Assembly: GCF_002288925.2 (NCBI RefSeq)
Contig: NW_022098057.1
Span: 64,905,641-64,969,640 of the forward strand
Direction: 5' to 3'
DNA: 64,000 nt
From: Delphinapterus leucas
Lineage: Eukaryota; Chordata; Mammalia; Artiodactyla; Monodontidae
The notes beneath the pieces are model-generated. The model searched no databases. It was not told where the DNA came from and saw only the letters and a list, made by a program, of their open reading frames with translations. Position 1 is the stretch's first letter. Every line of letters begins with the position of its first letter. Shown here piece by piece: positions 48,261 through 61,805 of this stretch. The position numbers were made by a program, and so were the translations under genes.

Positions 48261-51200
48261 TTCTAAGGGCATACTGTATATCTAGCAGATTCAAATATAT
48301 GTATTTAATATGTATATATATTGTTATACATATATACATACATATTAAAATTATGGCTATTTAGAGCATATTTAGGTTTTCTTTTATGTATTTCATGGAT
48401 CCATATCAGTCACGAAAACAAGATCATAAGGGATAATATATATGTTAATTTCCAAAACTGATTTCTAAGTGGTTAGGCTTTAGGATGCACAGATTTATTT
48501 GAACTATTGTAGTAAATAATACTGAGTTTTTCTGTGACATTGACTGTTTGTTTCCTTTATGTAAACTTTAATAACACTTGCTTTGAGACTCTCAAATCCA
48601 ACCAAATTTCCTCATAGGTATTTGAGCTATTTTGGAGAGTATAAGGCAAAGGGCCTTTCTACAAAAACTCAAGGAAGGGAAGCCAAGGTTGTTATTGCTC
48701 TTGATGTCCAGCTTTCCCACCTCCCAAAGGAGGCACTACCAGAAAAACTTCTGTGTTTACCCACTTTAAATATTTATTTTAATTTATTTTTCATAGTAAC
48801 ATTTACAAAGCATTGAAATGCTATTCATTGCTATTGGAAGGTCACCACTCAGATCAAATGCTCAGTGTTCTATCATATGGATAAGTCACTCCTTGGAAGA
48901 ATTATAAACACCTTCAAGGTGCATTACGTATTTCAGGTTCATGATTCATCTGCTTTGGGGAAAAGTATTATTTCCTGGCACATGTTCAAATGCTGTAATT
49001 TAAGCCATTTATGGTAAATTATTATGCCACTGCAGCAAATGAAATTAATACAACTCCAGGAGTTATACCTAGGGAATAGTTGACTCATCTAGTCAAGATC
49101 TGGTTCAGTGTTCTTTAACATGCTAGGAAAAAGAAAATACCTATTTAAAAATTGTTGTCAAATACTGAGGAAACATATTAATACTGAGCAGGAATGTATG
49201 TTAAAAAATAATGTATAGGAGTAAGCAGAAAGGATTAAACTGCTAAATTTCTCTAGGTATTCATTTGAATATTTTGACCTAGGAAGTGTTAGATGAAATG
49301 TTATTAGAAAAAAAGAGACAACTCTGTCTTAAAGAGAGGCTCTTTCTTCTTCTAGGATCTGAATATCCAGTTTTTCCTTTTCCCTTACCCTCCTTAACTC
49401 TATTTCCTATCATAGAATCCTTTAAAAGTATTGGTGTAAATCTGTTGCTGAAAAATGTGCCATCTATAGCATACTTCTGAATCTGTTTCTCTTTCCCTTA
49501 TTTCCCCCGTGGTCATTTTCATGATCACCTGGGTGACCAGAATTGTCTCATTTGCACTCTTGTCAGATTAATTGCTTCCAGGAAGCCTGTGGGTGAAGCC
49601 TAGATAGTTGGTGTTGCCATAATCTTGAAGTTAGTCAAATATCACACCATAGATGAAATCTATGGTGTATACAGACCAAAGTGGCTTCCAGAGAAATGGC
49701 CTGGGCTTTTTTGAGAGAACCATGGAGATTCTGAACTGACACCTACAGGATCCTCCAAGATAGATTATTATAGGCTTCTTAGATATATAAACTCATTTCT
49801 TGGATATCCACATATAAATTTTTACAGCTCAGATCTCTCCTTGGGGTCTTCTTGATTGGGGTTGACCCAAAGTTACATTATATTCTGTAGGACTGAGCTT
49901 CAGACCTGAATGAAGATAGGCGATTTTTAAAAAATGGGGTAATTGAAGTACACACTTTAGGGTTGTTGCTTAGCAGAGAAAAGCCAAGAAAAAGCGTAGA
50001 AGGTGGCATCCCTCTCCCCAGCAGGCGCCCCATTCCCACCACACACATTAAATCATACACATATAATGCACACACATATACACATACACACACACCACTG
50101 AGCACCGCTGTTATGATGAGTTGCTGATGGTGTGTTACATGTTTAAGTATTTAGGATTAGAAAAAAAATATTAAGAGCCACTAATCCAAATTTCTTACCC
50201 AACTTTATGTATGTGCTGGCAGTAATGTATTGATAGTCCCAGTTGCATCCATATATATAGTATAACAAAACTTAATGGCATGAGAAACAAGAAAAAATAC
50301 ATGGAGACTCCAGAATAGATATATTTTGTATGAACTTGTCTTAATAATTTACTTAAATAAGACTTTTACTTGTATTTTTATATTGCACAGGTTTGTAAAT
50401 TCATTTTACTCTATTTATGAAGAAGACACCTCTGTTTTTACAAAGGTTGTACAAAATTGAAATGTAATTTACAACCTTGCCTGAGCGTAAGTCAAATCTA
50501 TAAATGTAGAGGCCTTATATTCCAAAATTTTAATTTATTAAACATATTAGTTTTAGATATATAGTTAGTACATTAATACCCATTTATTCTTTAATTTTCA
50601 AAGAAATTTCGTGAAATAGGAATTATACAATAATTGGGAACAGAATGCAATATCTGACATACACTTTCTTGATTTTCCTTTTCTTGCATTTGATCTCTTT
50701 TCTCTGAGTTTAAGGAATAACAGGGCACTAGGACTTTCAACTAAAGATGGGATTTGCATGCCAAGTGAGAATTATTATATTTTGTCTTTATTGTGTGCTT
50801 CATAAATCTGGCAGTTGGGCTAGTGTCTAACCGTATAAATACACATGAAATATTAAATGTAAATGAATTAATATATTTTGTGGATAAAATATTATTTTTC
50901 CTTTATGAATTTTTTATGATCTATGACTGAAGTTAATCATGATTAAATTTTGGACAAGATATGAAAACTACATTCATTTTAAACCCCAATTTGGGAGATT
51001 TTGTTCATATTTATTTCATAGTTTATTAACATGGTACCTAAAACCTACATTTTAAGTTTCAGAATTTAACTCACATATTAACCCCAATTCTCTGAATGTA
51101 AGTAGAAGGAGACACTTAAAGAGGATCATGAAATCATGTTGAAGATATTTTCATATGGGTAAACTTGGATGTACCTGAAAAAAATAATTGTCTCTTTTTG

Positions 51201-52447
51201 ATTTGGGGCTGGGATTGGAGGGATAGATGGGCAGCTCAGAAAGAGGAGTTTAGGCTACAAAGGAAGTGAAGGAATGAATGTTTGGAATATAGTTATCATG
51301 GTTTATGGTCTACAAGCTATACCTAGGTTAACTTTAAGGTAAAATTTAATATTAGAAAATAGTTAAGAGCCACTTAATGACAACCTATAGACTTTTGGCT
51401 TACTCTAAGAAAATACTTTTTAAAAATTCTTGAGAACTTCATTTTTAACCCTCATTAGCTCTTTTGATAATATACTTTGTTAGTGTCTTTAATCCAGCAC
51501 CTGAGGATATGTTTCTGCTGGTGGAAAATATATTGAAATGTATGTCTTGCTTTGCTTAGTGATCTTTATCTCTGAAGAACAGTATATGGGTGAAGGGAGA
51601 AGGAGTGTGCTGTGTGAGTGTGTGTCTATGTGTGTGTGTCTGTAAGTTTGTTTGTTTCTATAGCTCATAAGGAAGATAAAAATTAAGGAACGGGAAACCT
51701 AAAGATAATGAGATATTGGAAAGTGGGCATGATGCTACAAAGAAATAAATGAGTATTCCAAAATTTAGATTATACCACTGTTGAAATAAGAATCAAAAAT
51801 ACTTTTAGAATAGCAATTCTATTTTATTTCCTTATACATTTTGCTCCCCAACAAATAATTTGAGCCTGCTTATAACAAAAGACATATGAAATAAAATGAA
51901 CAAAATAGGCTTACAAAGAGGAAATAATATAAAAAAAGAAGAAAGCCAGGATGCTCAATAGGAAGGCTAACCTGGTTACCATGTTATCAGGTGTACCCTA
52001 GCTGTGGGTTCCTGAGCAGAGATGTAAAGATAGGATGTATTACAGGGCTCTAGCCTTCATTGAGGACAAAGCACAACCATATCTTCGGGGTGCCAGGGTG
52101 GGGGGGGGTTCCCTCGACCTAATTCTGAAATAAAATTTCTCACATGCTCTTTTAAAAAATATGTTTTATAATGTGATGAATATTTTCCTTTACAATAGTT
52201 CCAATTAAATGTAGAAGCATATTCCCAAAGGCTTTTCTTATATGGACCTGTAGTACATTTTGAGGGAAGACTCTAGTGTATGTGGAGCATATTATGCAGC
52301 AAAATAGAAAAATTGTTGAATGTTGAATAGAATGTTGTTGAATAGAAAAGATAAAATTGATTTCAGAGTTAGAGATGAAAACTTCAAGGGAAATGTTTCT
52401 CTCTGCTCTAAAAATAATTGAAAAATGGGATGAAATAAGTCTTCTTG
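48261..52447. other. Long unique AT-rich stretch with small simple repeats
   Basis: No exon or family repeat recognised. Simple sequence occurs at about 48290-48350 (TA-rich), 50049-50097 (CA-rich) and 51606-51650 (TG-rich), and a run of G at about 52101-52109. Confidence 0.45.
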
Positions 52448-52632
52448 CCTTAATTCTTTTTTTTTTTTTACATCTTTATTGGGGTATAATTGCTTTACAA
52501 TGGTGTGTTAGTTTCTGCTTTATAACAAAGTGAATCGGTTATACATATACATATGTTCCCATATCTCCTCCCTCTTGCGTCTCCCTCCCTCCCACCCTCC
52601 CTATCCCACCCATCCAGGTGGTCACAAAGCAC
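52448..52632 (-). mobile_element. Short L1 3'-end insertion, 5'-truncated
   Basis: A T-run (52458-52469) followed by 'acatctttattggggtataa' and the CT-rich 3' UTR of cetartiodactyl L1s, stopping near 'gtggtcacaaagcacc'. The flanks 'aagtcttcttgcc' and 'aagtctgcctc' may be a target duplication with a small deletion. Confidence 0.85.
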
Positions 52633-55600
52633 CGAAGTCTGCCTCTATTATCGTTCTTTACCTGCTCTGTTTCCCCCTATCTCAGAAAAAAAAAAATGAG
52701 GTAAACTTGATCAAGTAAATGGTAACAAGATTCACTCTACAGTGATTATATAAATGTATTCTGCATCTACTTAAAATTCAGAGTTCAGTTTCCAGTTGCA
52801 TAAATTTAAGATATGGATCAATTCCACAAGGGTTTAGGCAGAAAATGAAAAGAAAAAAAATAAGACAAGAGAACCAAGTCAGTTAAAATATTTTAATTAC
52901 ACCCCAAATCAAAGGAAACTATGGAAAAGCCTGGGAAAGAAGAAATTTTTATGGAAGCTTATGACTTTAGATCTGGTATGAAATAAGACAATTATAAAAT
53001 ATCTATAATATACTGAAAAGGGTGGAAAATGAAGGTGTATTATCATAATTACCAGTTATAAATAAATCAGTTGTTCATTATTTCCATCCAAAGAACAAAC
53101 TGACAACAACATCTATTCAGTGAGTGAATGATTCAGTTAATAGTTTTTCATGTCTCATTTCTGACACTTTTTGGGGAGATAAAAATACTGAAGTGATTGA
53201 AATACACTGTGCTGGAGTGACTTGGACATAATTTATTACTAACAGTTACTCTTATTTCTAAAAAAAATTTTAATTTTTTCTCTCTGGAATGAAATAGCTT
53301 AAATGCTAGATGCTTCAGGGTTTGCTTTGGTAAGAACCTTACCATTTGGGAATTTCATAAGCAGTAACAGGTGAATAGTGTGGATATTTTTCACATATTA
53401 AAAATTTATACCGGTATTCCTGAGGAGATTGGTGTGTTCTCTGGGATACCATAACTCTAGACAGAAGAAGGAATGTCCTTCAGTGGATTTCTTTTTGTCT
53501 TACTGTCCATTACAGTAACACATGTAAATACACTCCAGATGACTTTGTATCACATAATGGTTTGGCAGAAATAATCTTATATTTTAATATATATATTTAT
53601 TTTAGCAATTCTCATTAGCAAGCTTCTGGATCTTTCATAAATACACACATATAGTTACGTAAAGCCAAATCATTGAATGTTCAAGGGATTCGTGGAAGTC
53701 CTAAAATCCAGCCACAAGCAAAGAGCTCCTTTTATGAAAAGTGTCAAAGGATCTTTTTAAAAGGGAAGCTTTGAGCCTTATCTGAATTTTTTAAAGCACT
53801 GGGATATTCAATTTATTGAAAAAAAGACTTACTTTGAAAACTAGGTTTGGTTGTCAGATCTGGAACTAAGTTAAAATAGAACCGTATTGGTGCGCTAATA
53901 GAACTGCATAATATTGTGTAATTGGACAATTTATGTTGCAAGATAAATTAATATAAACTTTTCCTCTTCAAGTCTTATCACCCTTGCTCACTATGTGAGC
54001 ACACATATGCAATGAGAAATTTAATAGAAATAATAAAATGTAGCCTTTCTAGTGATCACTAGCTTAAAATATTTAATTATGCAGATGTTTTAGTCCATAA
54101 ATTGTCACAGGTCCTTTTGGAAGTAGATGGGGTGGGTACAAGCCTGAAAAGGAGTGGTAGAAATCATCAAAGCCTTTTATTTTAGCTAGCATTAAACCCT
54201 ATGAACCTGGAATTTCCAACCAGCAGATGGAGGTCTAATAGTATTTCTCACAGCCTCTCTGGAGACTGTCCAATTATTTGCCATAACCATTCCACCCTGC
54301 TCTTATTGCACTCAGGAATGTACGTGTCAGTATTTCACACTAATTGTAACAGGGCCGCATAAAATGAAAAGCAAATTTTCTTTGTAAACCAACTGGAGTT
54401 TCTCAGGCTAGATTTTGCTGCTCTTTGATAGGAATTAAGGACAGTCATAAAACTTCAGAAACCCTAAAGGCTGTTGTAATTTTATAGTCATTAAAAAATT
54501 ATACAAAATTTTAAAAATGGGAAAAAATTATACATCCTACATATGTAACATTTCAAAGATAATATTCAACGTACTCATACTAAGAATATTTTAGGCATTT
54601 AATATAGTAGATAGTTCCAGTCTAATGAACTCAGTTTTACGGGCTCATTTACTACAATATAGCATGGGCCACACTATAGATAACGATCTAGAGTAAAAAT
54701 TTATATGTAATTTATTTTTGAAAAAAATTATTTGAATATAATATACATTTCATTTCCATATATAGGATTGTCATGGCTGCCCTTGCCATACTGCACACTC
54801 GTCATAATCCACAAGAATATTGTAGGAGACCACTAAGAAACAAGTTCTTTGGCATTCACTAAAATAGCATTCTTCATGATGAGCTCTCTTCATGTTAATA
54901 TTGTTATATTCTGGAATTCTAACATTAAAATATATTCATTTCTGTAAGTGGGAAGATCAGAAAACTGTGCCTTGAACTAGTTGCTGAATTCGCTTCAACT
55001 CTTTTGCCTCAGCTTAATGTAAGTTGCATTCTTGAGAATTTAATAAGAAATTGCCTTAAGCACCAAACAGTGAAATCCTTTGGGAATAATGGTAGTCTCA
55101 TAAAGAGAGGAATTTGTTAAGGGAAAAACATATTTAAAGAAATGAAAAGTTAATGATATTGAGCAGCTACCAGAGCAACAGTGCTCATTGCTGTATCAGA
55201 TGAACTGACCACTTTACTAATATTTTTCACTTTCTAAAAGAATTGTTTGATAGAATAGAATAGAAAAGACCCTATTTATAACCTAATTCTCATTCACTTT
55301 AATATCAGTCATGTCATAACCAGTAAGTGGTGAACATTTAAATTGCACAGGCAGATATACCTCTTCTACATTTTTTCACATATTCCTGAGGTTAGAACTG
55401 CAATATAGCCTTTTTGACACACACACACTGGATTTGCATGGGGCATGTTAAAACAAAGCAAAATAAAAACATCTGACAATCCATTACACTTATTTACTTA
55501 TTATTTAACAAAATTCATATGTCCTGAATTTACCGTGGAATGGCTAAATTGAATACTTTTGATTGAAGGATTAAATTTAGAAGATTGTGGAAGGGGAAAA

Positions 55601-56254
55601 TTTTTTAAAAATCTTCTTTAGTATTTATACATGGAAAGAAACGGAGTAGCCAACTATCTGAGGAAAATACTAGACTCAGAAACTATCAGAGCTCTAGATT
55701 TCTAGAAGGTAATACTCATAAACATCTAAAATACCTCCCAACTTTCATTAGGAGTGGGGAGTGGATCCTGCGGGACAGGTATGAGTTGTGTGACTGGCAA
55801 ACTTGAGAATCCAGAGTCTCAAATGGCATTTACTTTGAGGACTTTTCAGATTTTCTTCCAGCAAAATTAATTATTCTTTCTCCATCAATCCTATAGCATC
55901 ATGCATATACTTCATTTTTAGAAATATCACACTGAATTGCAATTATTTATTCACTTTTAAGCATTTGGTCACTTTATCACCTATCTTAGTCCTTGCATGT
56001 TATAGTAAAAGCTGAATCAATACTTATTTGATTGAATTGAATTAAAAATGCCAAAGTAATTGATATAATATAAAGGATAATCCCTATAGAAAAGAACAGG
56101 CACTCAGAATAAATACCTGTGAATGAAAATTTATAACTATCAAGTGGCCACAGAGATAGCTGCAAGTTAATAGTCCAAATGATAAGCAAAATTTGATAGA
56201 GAATGTTTCTCAACCTCATTTGCACTTTTTAAATATGACAACTTTATTGACAGT
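52633..56254. other. Long unique AT-rich stretch, nothing recognised
   Basis: No exon or recent repeat. The segment 54160-54440 has balanced composition and no repeat identity by eye. Confidence 0.45.
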
Positions 56255-56267
56255 TGTCTGTACTTTT

Positions 56268-56580
56268 TTTTTTAAGATGTGGGGGGTAGGAGTTTATTAA
56301 TTTATTTATTTATTTATTTTTGCTGTGTTGGATCTTCATTTCTGTGCGGGGGCTTTCTGTAGTTGTGGCAAGCGGGGGCCCCTCTTCATCGCGGTGCGCG
56401 GGCCTCTCACTATCGCGGCCTCTCGTTGCGGAGCACAAGCTCCAGACATGCAGGCTCAGTGGTTGTGGTTCCCGGGCCCAGTTGCTCCACAGCATGTAGG
56501 ATCCTCCCAGACCAGGGCTCGAACCCGTGTCCCCTGCATTAGCAGGCAGATTCTCAACCGCTGCACCACCAGGGAAGCCC
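56268..56580 (-). mobile_element. CHR-2 SINE, long (undeleted) type, 13-bp target duplication
   Basis: Has the long internal segment 'gctttctgtagttgtggcaa' and 'gcccctcttcatcgcggtgc', absent from the other CHR-2 copies here, then the shared body ending 'gggaagccc' at 56580. Its tail contains a (TTTA)n tract at about 56295-56319. 'tgtctgtactttt' flanks it at 56255-56267 and 56581-56593, and the original site reads TTTT/AA. It is more diverged from the others in sequence, fitting an older copy. Confidence 0.92.
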
Positions 56581-56593
56581 TGTCTGTACTTTT

Positions 56594-57399
56594 AAGGCAG
56601 AAATAGTTCTGCTTATTTTGTTAAATTTTGATGTGTTCATGAAATATTTTACTGTAGTGAAAATTAATATTGAGTAAATGTGAATTCTATTAGTGGGTCT
56701 GTTTTCTGTTACCAAAGTGATTTTGATCATGACCTTTAATCATATTCTACTTTAGTTTCTTTATTTGTGAAATGGAGCAATCAAAAGTAAAAGTTGTGTT
56801 TACTTTTTGGAATAAAAATTATGGTTAATATTTACCAAGGTTAACATAAAGACTGAAGAGGTTGTAAAAAGAAAAAGTCAGTCAATTTGTAGGCCATTTT
56901 TTCACCTGATGCCGAACAGTAATTTGACTGAGGATGTTATAATTATTAGCTTCTAAGAAATTATTTGATTTAATTCACATAATTATTTTAAATTAATAAA
57001 GTTGTCTGAATCAGTCTTCAAAATGCGTTATGAACATTTTAATGAAACAGATATAACATTTTCCACAAAGGATTAATACTATTTAACACCTCCCCGCCCC
57101 AAAGAAAAATAAAATACAGTGAATAAATAGCAATATAAAGAGAAATAGAGTTGAGGAAAAGTTGGGAAATATTTATGTCCATCTAGAAAGGCCACAAGTT
57201 TGCTGTGGCCAGAGTAAAATTTGGGTCCGAACTTTTAGGCAATCAGGACAAAAATTGAGTTCGGTGTTTCTATGCCAGACAAGCACGACTCTAACAAATA
57301 CTGTTGGAGTAACAAATGTACATAAATAAAAACACAGTGTTCTTTCTTCACTTCCCTCTCTTCATTTTACCCATCTGAATACTGTTAGTCTTACATTCT
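56594..57399. other. Unique AT-rich sequence, nothing recognised
   Basis: No exon or repeat family seen. Confidence 0.45.
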
Positions 57400-57660
57400 A
57401 TATTTCTATCTCAGTTCTCACTTTTGCCCAGAATTATCCCCAGCAACTCTGCTAACTTTGATTTCATCTTCTGATTGCCGTCTGCACTTACAGGTATTCA
57501 ATTTAGCTTGATTTTTTTTTCTTAATATGAATGCCTTTTCTCTTTGCTGAGACTATAAGTCCCTTGAGAACGAGGACTGTATCGTTTACTTTTTTATATC
57601 TCTCGAAGATTCTTGCTTTCCACTTGACATACATTGGTTATCTAATAAACACATCCATTA
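57400..57660 (+). mobile_element. L2 3'-region relic
   Basis: 'actataagtcccttgagaac', then 'gaggactgtatcg', then 'ttggttatctaataaacaca' follow the L2 3' order. Confidence 0.55.
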
Positions 57661-57729
57661 TATTGATGTCTTCAGTTGTAGCCTTAAGTGAATAGACTTT
57701 TAAGTATTTGGCTTATGAAGCGGACTTTA

Positions 57730-57985
57730 AATGGGCAGTTGGTAGGGGTCAGTTTGTCTGTATATCATCTGAATTTTAATTCCTGTTCCACAATTTAGAA
57801 GCTGTATGTTATCAATACATAATCACTTTGAGCATCATTTTCCTTATCTTCTTAAGGGATAACAATAGTACTTACTTTATAGGGTTATTATTAATCCTGT
57901 TAACCATATTAATGAGTATTAAATGAATTAATACAAGTAAAATGTTTAGAAAAGTAAACATTAAGTGTTAATTATTATCATTTTG
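57730..57985 (+). mobile_element. MIR SINE
   Basis: Diverged but ordered MIR blocks: 'ctgaattttaattcctgttc', 'gagcatcattttccttatct', 'acaatagtacttactttata' and 'gggttattattaatcctgtt'. Confidence 0.6.
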
Positions 57986-59894
57986 TTTTAAAGCGCTTAG
58001 TACTAAGTCATTATTTCTGGAAATAATTAAATTCTGGTGGCAATTATACAGCACAGTCAATTGTCTGCCCTCAGAAAGTGAAAGTATATGACAATAAAAC
58101 TATGTCATCATTATAGAGAATTATGTTTATATTCAGAGTAGCTTGAAGGCATATACTTATCTGAAATCTCTATTTGATTATTAAATTTAAAAGAAGTGAC
58201 CCCAAACTACATGTTTTATATTACTTAAAGTATTTATCTGTTAAAAGACACTTCTTCCTATCCCTTTATGGTAGTACCAAGGTGTCATATTAGTTCACAC
58301 AGTTTTGTTCCATAACTGGAATCAAATGCAAGGAAAACATTAATAAGGGCTACTACCCCAGCCTTATGTTATTCTTCCAGAAAATGATGAAGTACGACAA
58401 GGGTTCATTGTGAAATAGGCATGTCTAAAATCCAGCAATGGTTCAAGAAACTCAAGTTTGGAGTTTGTTAAGGAAGAACTGGCCAAGAGTTTTGAAGGAT
58501 GTCCAGTACACTGATCTTAAGATTTCATCAAATCCAAAGGTGAAAAACTGTCCACCTCACAAAGATCTCAGGTTTTTCTCCAGATAGCTGAAGTTCAGAG
58601 ATATTCAGTGTCTTTCCTTAGACCTCTTTGTTATAAATGTAGTCAGAGTAGAGCTGGGATGGGTCTCTAGGCTCTTGTCTCAAGGCAATAATTTCCTTAT
58701 TTTATAAATGAATATAAAATAACACCCATAGATAATGAATATTACAAGTGTCTTGGTCAAGAACTGCTAGAGAGGACTTTAGAAACCATATTTCCAGCTT
58801 CCGACTGCGGTGGACATGCTATTCCAGTAATTGCGTTATAGTAGAGCAGAACGAATAGGGTTGATCCAGTCTTTCACCATGTTTTCATCAGACTGTTTAG
58901 GGGCATTGTCTTTATGTATCTGTAATTGAAAGCAAATATATCATTGATGTAAAACAGTAAGCACAGATGGAGTATATTTAAAACACAGTTCATTTCTCAA
59001 CATCAGAATCTGACTAGGTATTTATGAATTAATGTAATTACTCATGGTGAAAAGCAGCTTGTATTTGGGCTATTTCAAAATGGATCTTGAAAAGAGCATT
59101 TGGTATTTAGTTTGAATCTTTTATTCTGACTTTGCAGTTTTTCTCAGGAGAAATAATAGTGATAGTTAAAGTATTTTTTATGCTTAGTATTCTCTCTTTC
59201 GGTAGAATTCATTCTGTCTATCTATTTAATATGTATTGCCATCACAAATATCTGCTTGTTTTTATGTCCCTAATGTCAATATTGGTTTTTACTGATGACA
59301 TTTGATGACATAAATGTTACTGTAAATTTTAATTATTAGTCTTAAATTTTAAAATTACTTGCAGGCTATCTAATGAGAATAAATCACATTTCTTTTACCT
59401 ACCTCTCGGTATGTGTAGTTTTTTTTGTCTTCTTCATTGTCCTTTATCACATCTTCAACCCAGATACAAGGAGAAACTTTGTTGTTCCAAATCCGAATTA
59501 CTTTAGATATTTCAGTTATAATTTCTGTATGGTGGTCGTGGTGCCAGGATGAACAGATGTAATGATATTAGATTCAGGATGCTAGAGCTTCTTTCTTTGC
59601 TGGATTTATTAATTGTTTTAAATTTATAGCATATAGTTTTATCACAGTTGTAGTAGTGGCAATTTTTAGTAGAACTTTGACTTACAGAGTATTTTACTGG
59701 CTCTTGAATCCCATGTGGATTATTAAAAAAATGTTTTTTACATGGATGTTACATATTCAGATAGTGTGATGGAGTAAAATAATGTAACTTCCCAATTATA
59801 TTACCTTGGGCTTGTGCAAGTTCAGGGAGAAATAGGAGAGATTGTTAGTCCGGTGGTTTAATAAAATGCTCCTAGAGACACTAATGGAATCAAT
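57986..59894. other. Unique sequence, nothing recognised
   Basis: No exon, RNA gene or repeat family recognised. Confidence 0.45.
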
Positions 59895-59908
59895 AGTAAC
59901 CACTATTT

Positions 59909-60132
59909 TTTTCCTTGTTGTTTGTTTTGGTTTTTTTTTTGCGGTACGCGGACCTCTCACTGTTGTGGCCTCTCCCGTTGCGGAGCACAGGCTCCGGACG
60001 CGCAGGCTCAGCGGCCACGGCTTACGGGCCCAGGCGCTCCGCGGCATGTGGGATCCTCCCAGACCGGGGCACGAACCCGTGTCCCCTGCATCGGCAGGCG
60101 GACTCTCAACCACTGCACCGCCAGGGAAGCCC
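59909..60132 (-). mobile_element. CHR-2 SINE, deletion type, 14-bp target duplication
   Basis: A complete short-type CHR-2 with an impure T-run tail. 'agtaaccactattt' flanks it exactly at 59895-59908 and 60133-60146. Confidence 0.93.
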
Positions 60133-60146
60133 AGTAACCACTATTT

Positions 60147-60714
60147 AATAATCATTTGTTAATAGCTGAAACTAAGGAAGATTTATTTGATGATGTGAAT
60201 TTAAAAATAAATGTAAAAAAAATTATTTGGCCACCTGCACATAATGATAAAAACATTTGTATTACCTTCACAAGGAAAATTATATTTATTTTTAATTTAA
60301 ACTATATATTATTGAATATGTTCTGAGTAACAGGACAAGCAGAATGTACATTGTTATAGAGGTTATCTTCCTGCCTCCTTTATGTAACATGCTCCTAGAT
60401 CCCATATCATTTGTGTAAGTAATGATACTTCTACAAAAAATATCCCCACATAAAATCATCAAAGGAAATATTCTGCAACCTAAGCCATGTCATTGCCAAT
60501 CAACGTTTTCTGACTGTAGATGATTGGTCTTTTTTCACATTGTCATTGCACTCGTTACTTTATTGACTGTCTATATAGTTTTTGCTTCAGTTGACAACCT
60601 TCCCTCCATCTTTGGCCAGTTGAAGTTTATATTATGGATATCTACTTATCATGTTTTTGTCATAAGTTTATAATATGCTAGAAAAATTGGAAATGAAAAT
60701 AAAACATGAGTATT
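60147..60714. other. Unique AT-rich sequence, nothing recognised
   Basis: Spacer between two CHR-2 SINEs. No exon seen. Confidence 0.45.
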
Positions 60715-60728
60715 TGGGAGTATTTATT

Positions 60729-60915
60729 TATTTATTTTTGCGGTATGCGGGCCTCTCCCGTCGCGGAGCACAGGCTCCGGATGCGCAGGCTCAGCAGCCA
60801 TGGCTCACGGGCCCAGCCGCTCCGCGGCATGTGGGATCTTCCCGGACCGGGGCACGAACCCGTGTCCCCTGCATCGGCAGGCGGACTCTCAACCACTGCG
60901 CCACCAGGGAAGCCC
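60729..60915 (-). mobile_element. CHR-2 SINE variant with a further 16-nt deletion, 14-bp target duplication
   Basis: Like the other short CHR-2 copies but lacking 16 bases between two 'gcctctc' repeats, so 'gcctctc' runs straight into 'ccgtcgcgg'. 'tgggagtatttatt' flanks it exactly at 60715-60728 and 60916-60929. Its tail is (TTTA)-rich rather than pure T. Confidence 0.93.
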
Positions 60916-60929
60916 TGGGAGTATTTATT

Positions 60930-61204
60930 ATTTGAAGGATTTTTTCTTTCAAATGTTCATGCTTTTTAGGAAACAATGTATAAAACTTCAAGAAAATAAT
61001 AGATATTTCTTTTCATTAAGTTGTGGACTTGGGATATTGAAGGAAATCTCTACACAGTGTGAAATAGCTTATGTAATTTTTCTGTTTAGGAATAGGAAAG
61101 TAGATTCTTTTCCTCCTGTCTCCACACCCCTTATTAAAATATATGAGCCTAATTATATTGATTGTGGTCTTTGTTAACATTTGAAAATGTGCTATTGGGT
61201 GGTA
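60930..61204. other. Unique sequence, nothing recognised
   Basis: Short spacer without recognisable content. Confidence 0.4.
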
Positions 61205-61385
61205 GGAGCACATCCTTAGAGTCAGGAGCACTGGATTTGAATCCCCAACTCTACTATATAAGCCTTGGCAAATTATTCAGCTACCATGATTCTTATTTTT
61301 CTTTTTTTAAAATGGTGGTTATACCTGTTTCCTAAGATGGTTTGAGAATGAAATGAGGACAACACAATGCCTATTACATCATAAA
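61205..61385 (+). mobile_element. MIR SINE
   Basis: 'gtaggagcacatccttagag' and 'gcactggatttgaatcccca' match the MIR tRNA-related part. The 'cttggcaaattattcagcta' and 'gtttgagaatgaaatgagga' parts follow in order. Confidence 0.7.
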
Positions 61386-61689
61386 TTAGTCCTTCTCTCC
61401 CCACCTCCAGCTTTTCAACAGTTATATTATTATCCATGAAAGCAAGTAATGAGTGAATAACCCAGCTGATTTAAGATAGTTTTCAGAGATTTCTCTTGAA
61501 AGAGCTAGTGGGGAGCAAAATCTATAAATAACAGTTTATCAGGAAAAACCTGACCATTTTATGTATAGTTGTCCTTTGTTGCACATTCTTCTAATCAAGA
61601 AAAATGTTCATCCAGGCTTAGCAAACTAGATTCACATTGGAATAGGAAAGCACAAGAAGAATTTTAGACTAGAATAAAAAACAATTGAA

Positions 61690-61805
61690 TGGCTTGGCAA
61701 AAGTAAGTTCATCTGAATAATATTTTGCAAAATTTAGCATGCCTTAGAGATTAGCTCCAGAGATTCTGACTCAGTAAATCTAGTATGGATCCAAGGGATT
61801 TGGGT
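61690..61805. mobile_element. MER5-like fragment
   Basis: 'gctccagagattctgactca' then 'gtaaatctagtatgg' recalls the core of MER5-type DNA transposons. Ends not identified. Confidence 0.35.

Noticed and set aside
59796..60162. Open frames of 70 to 106 codons on both strands, repeated at every CHR-2 copy (also at 15983-16254, 43454-43849, 44399-44970, 60675-61177 and 63015-63386)
   Set aside because: They are translations of the GC-rich SINE body and recur because the SINE recurs; the frames carry no coding signal.
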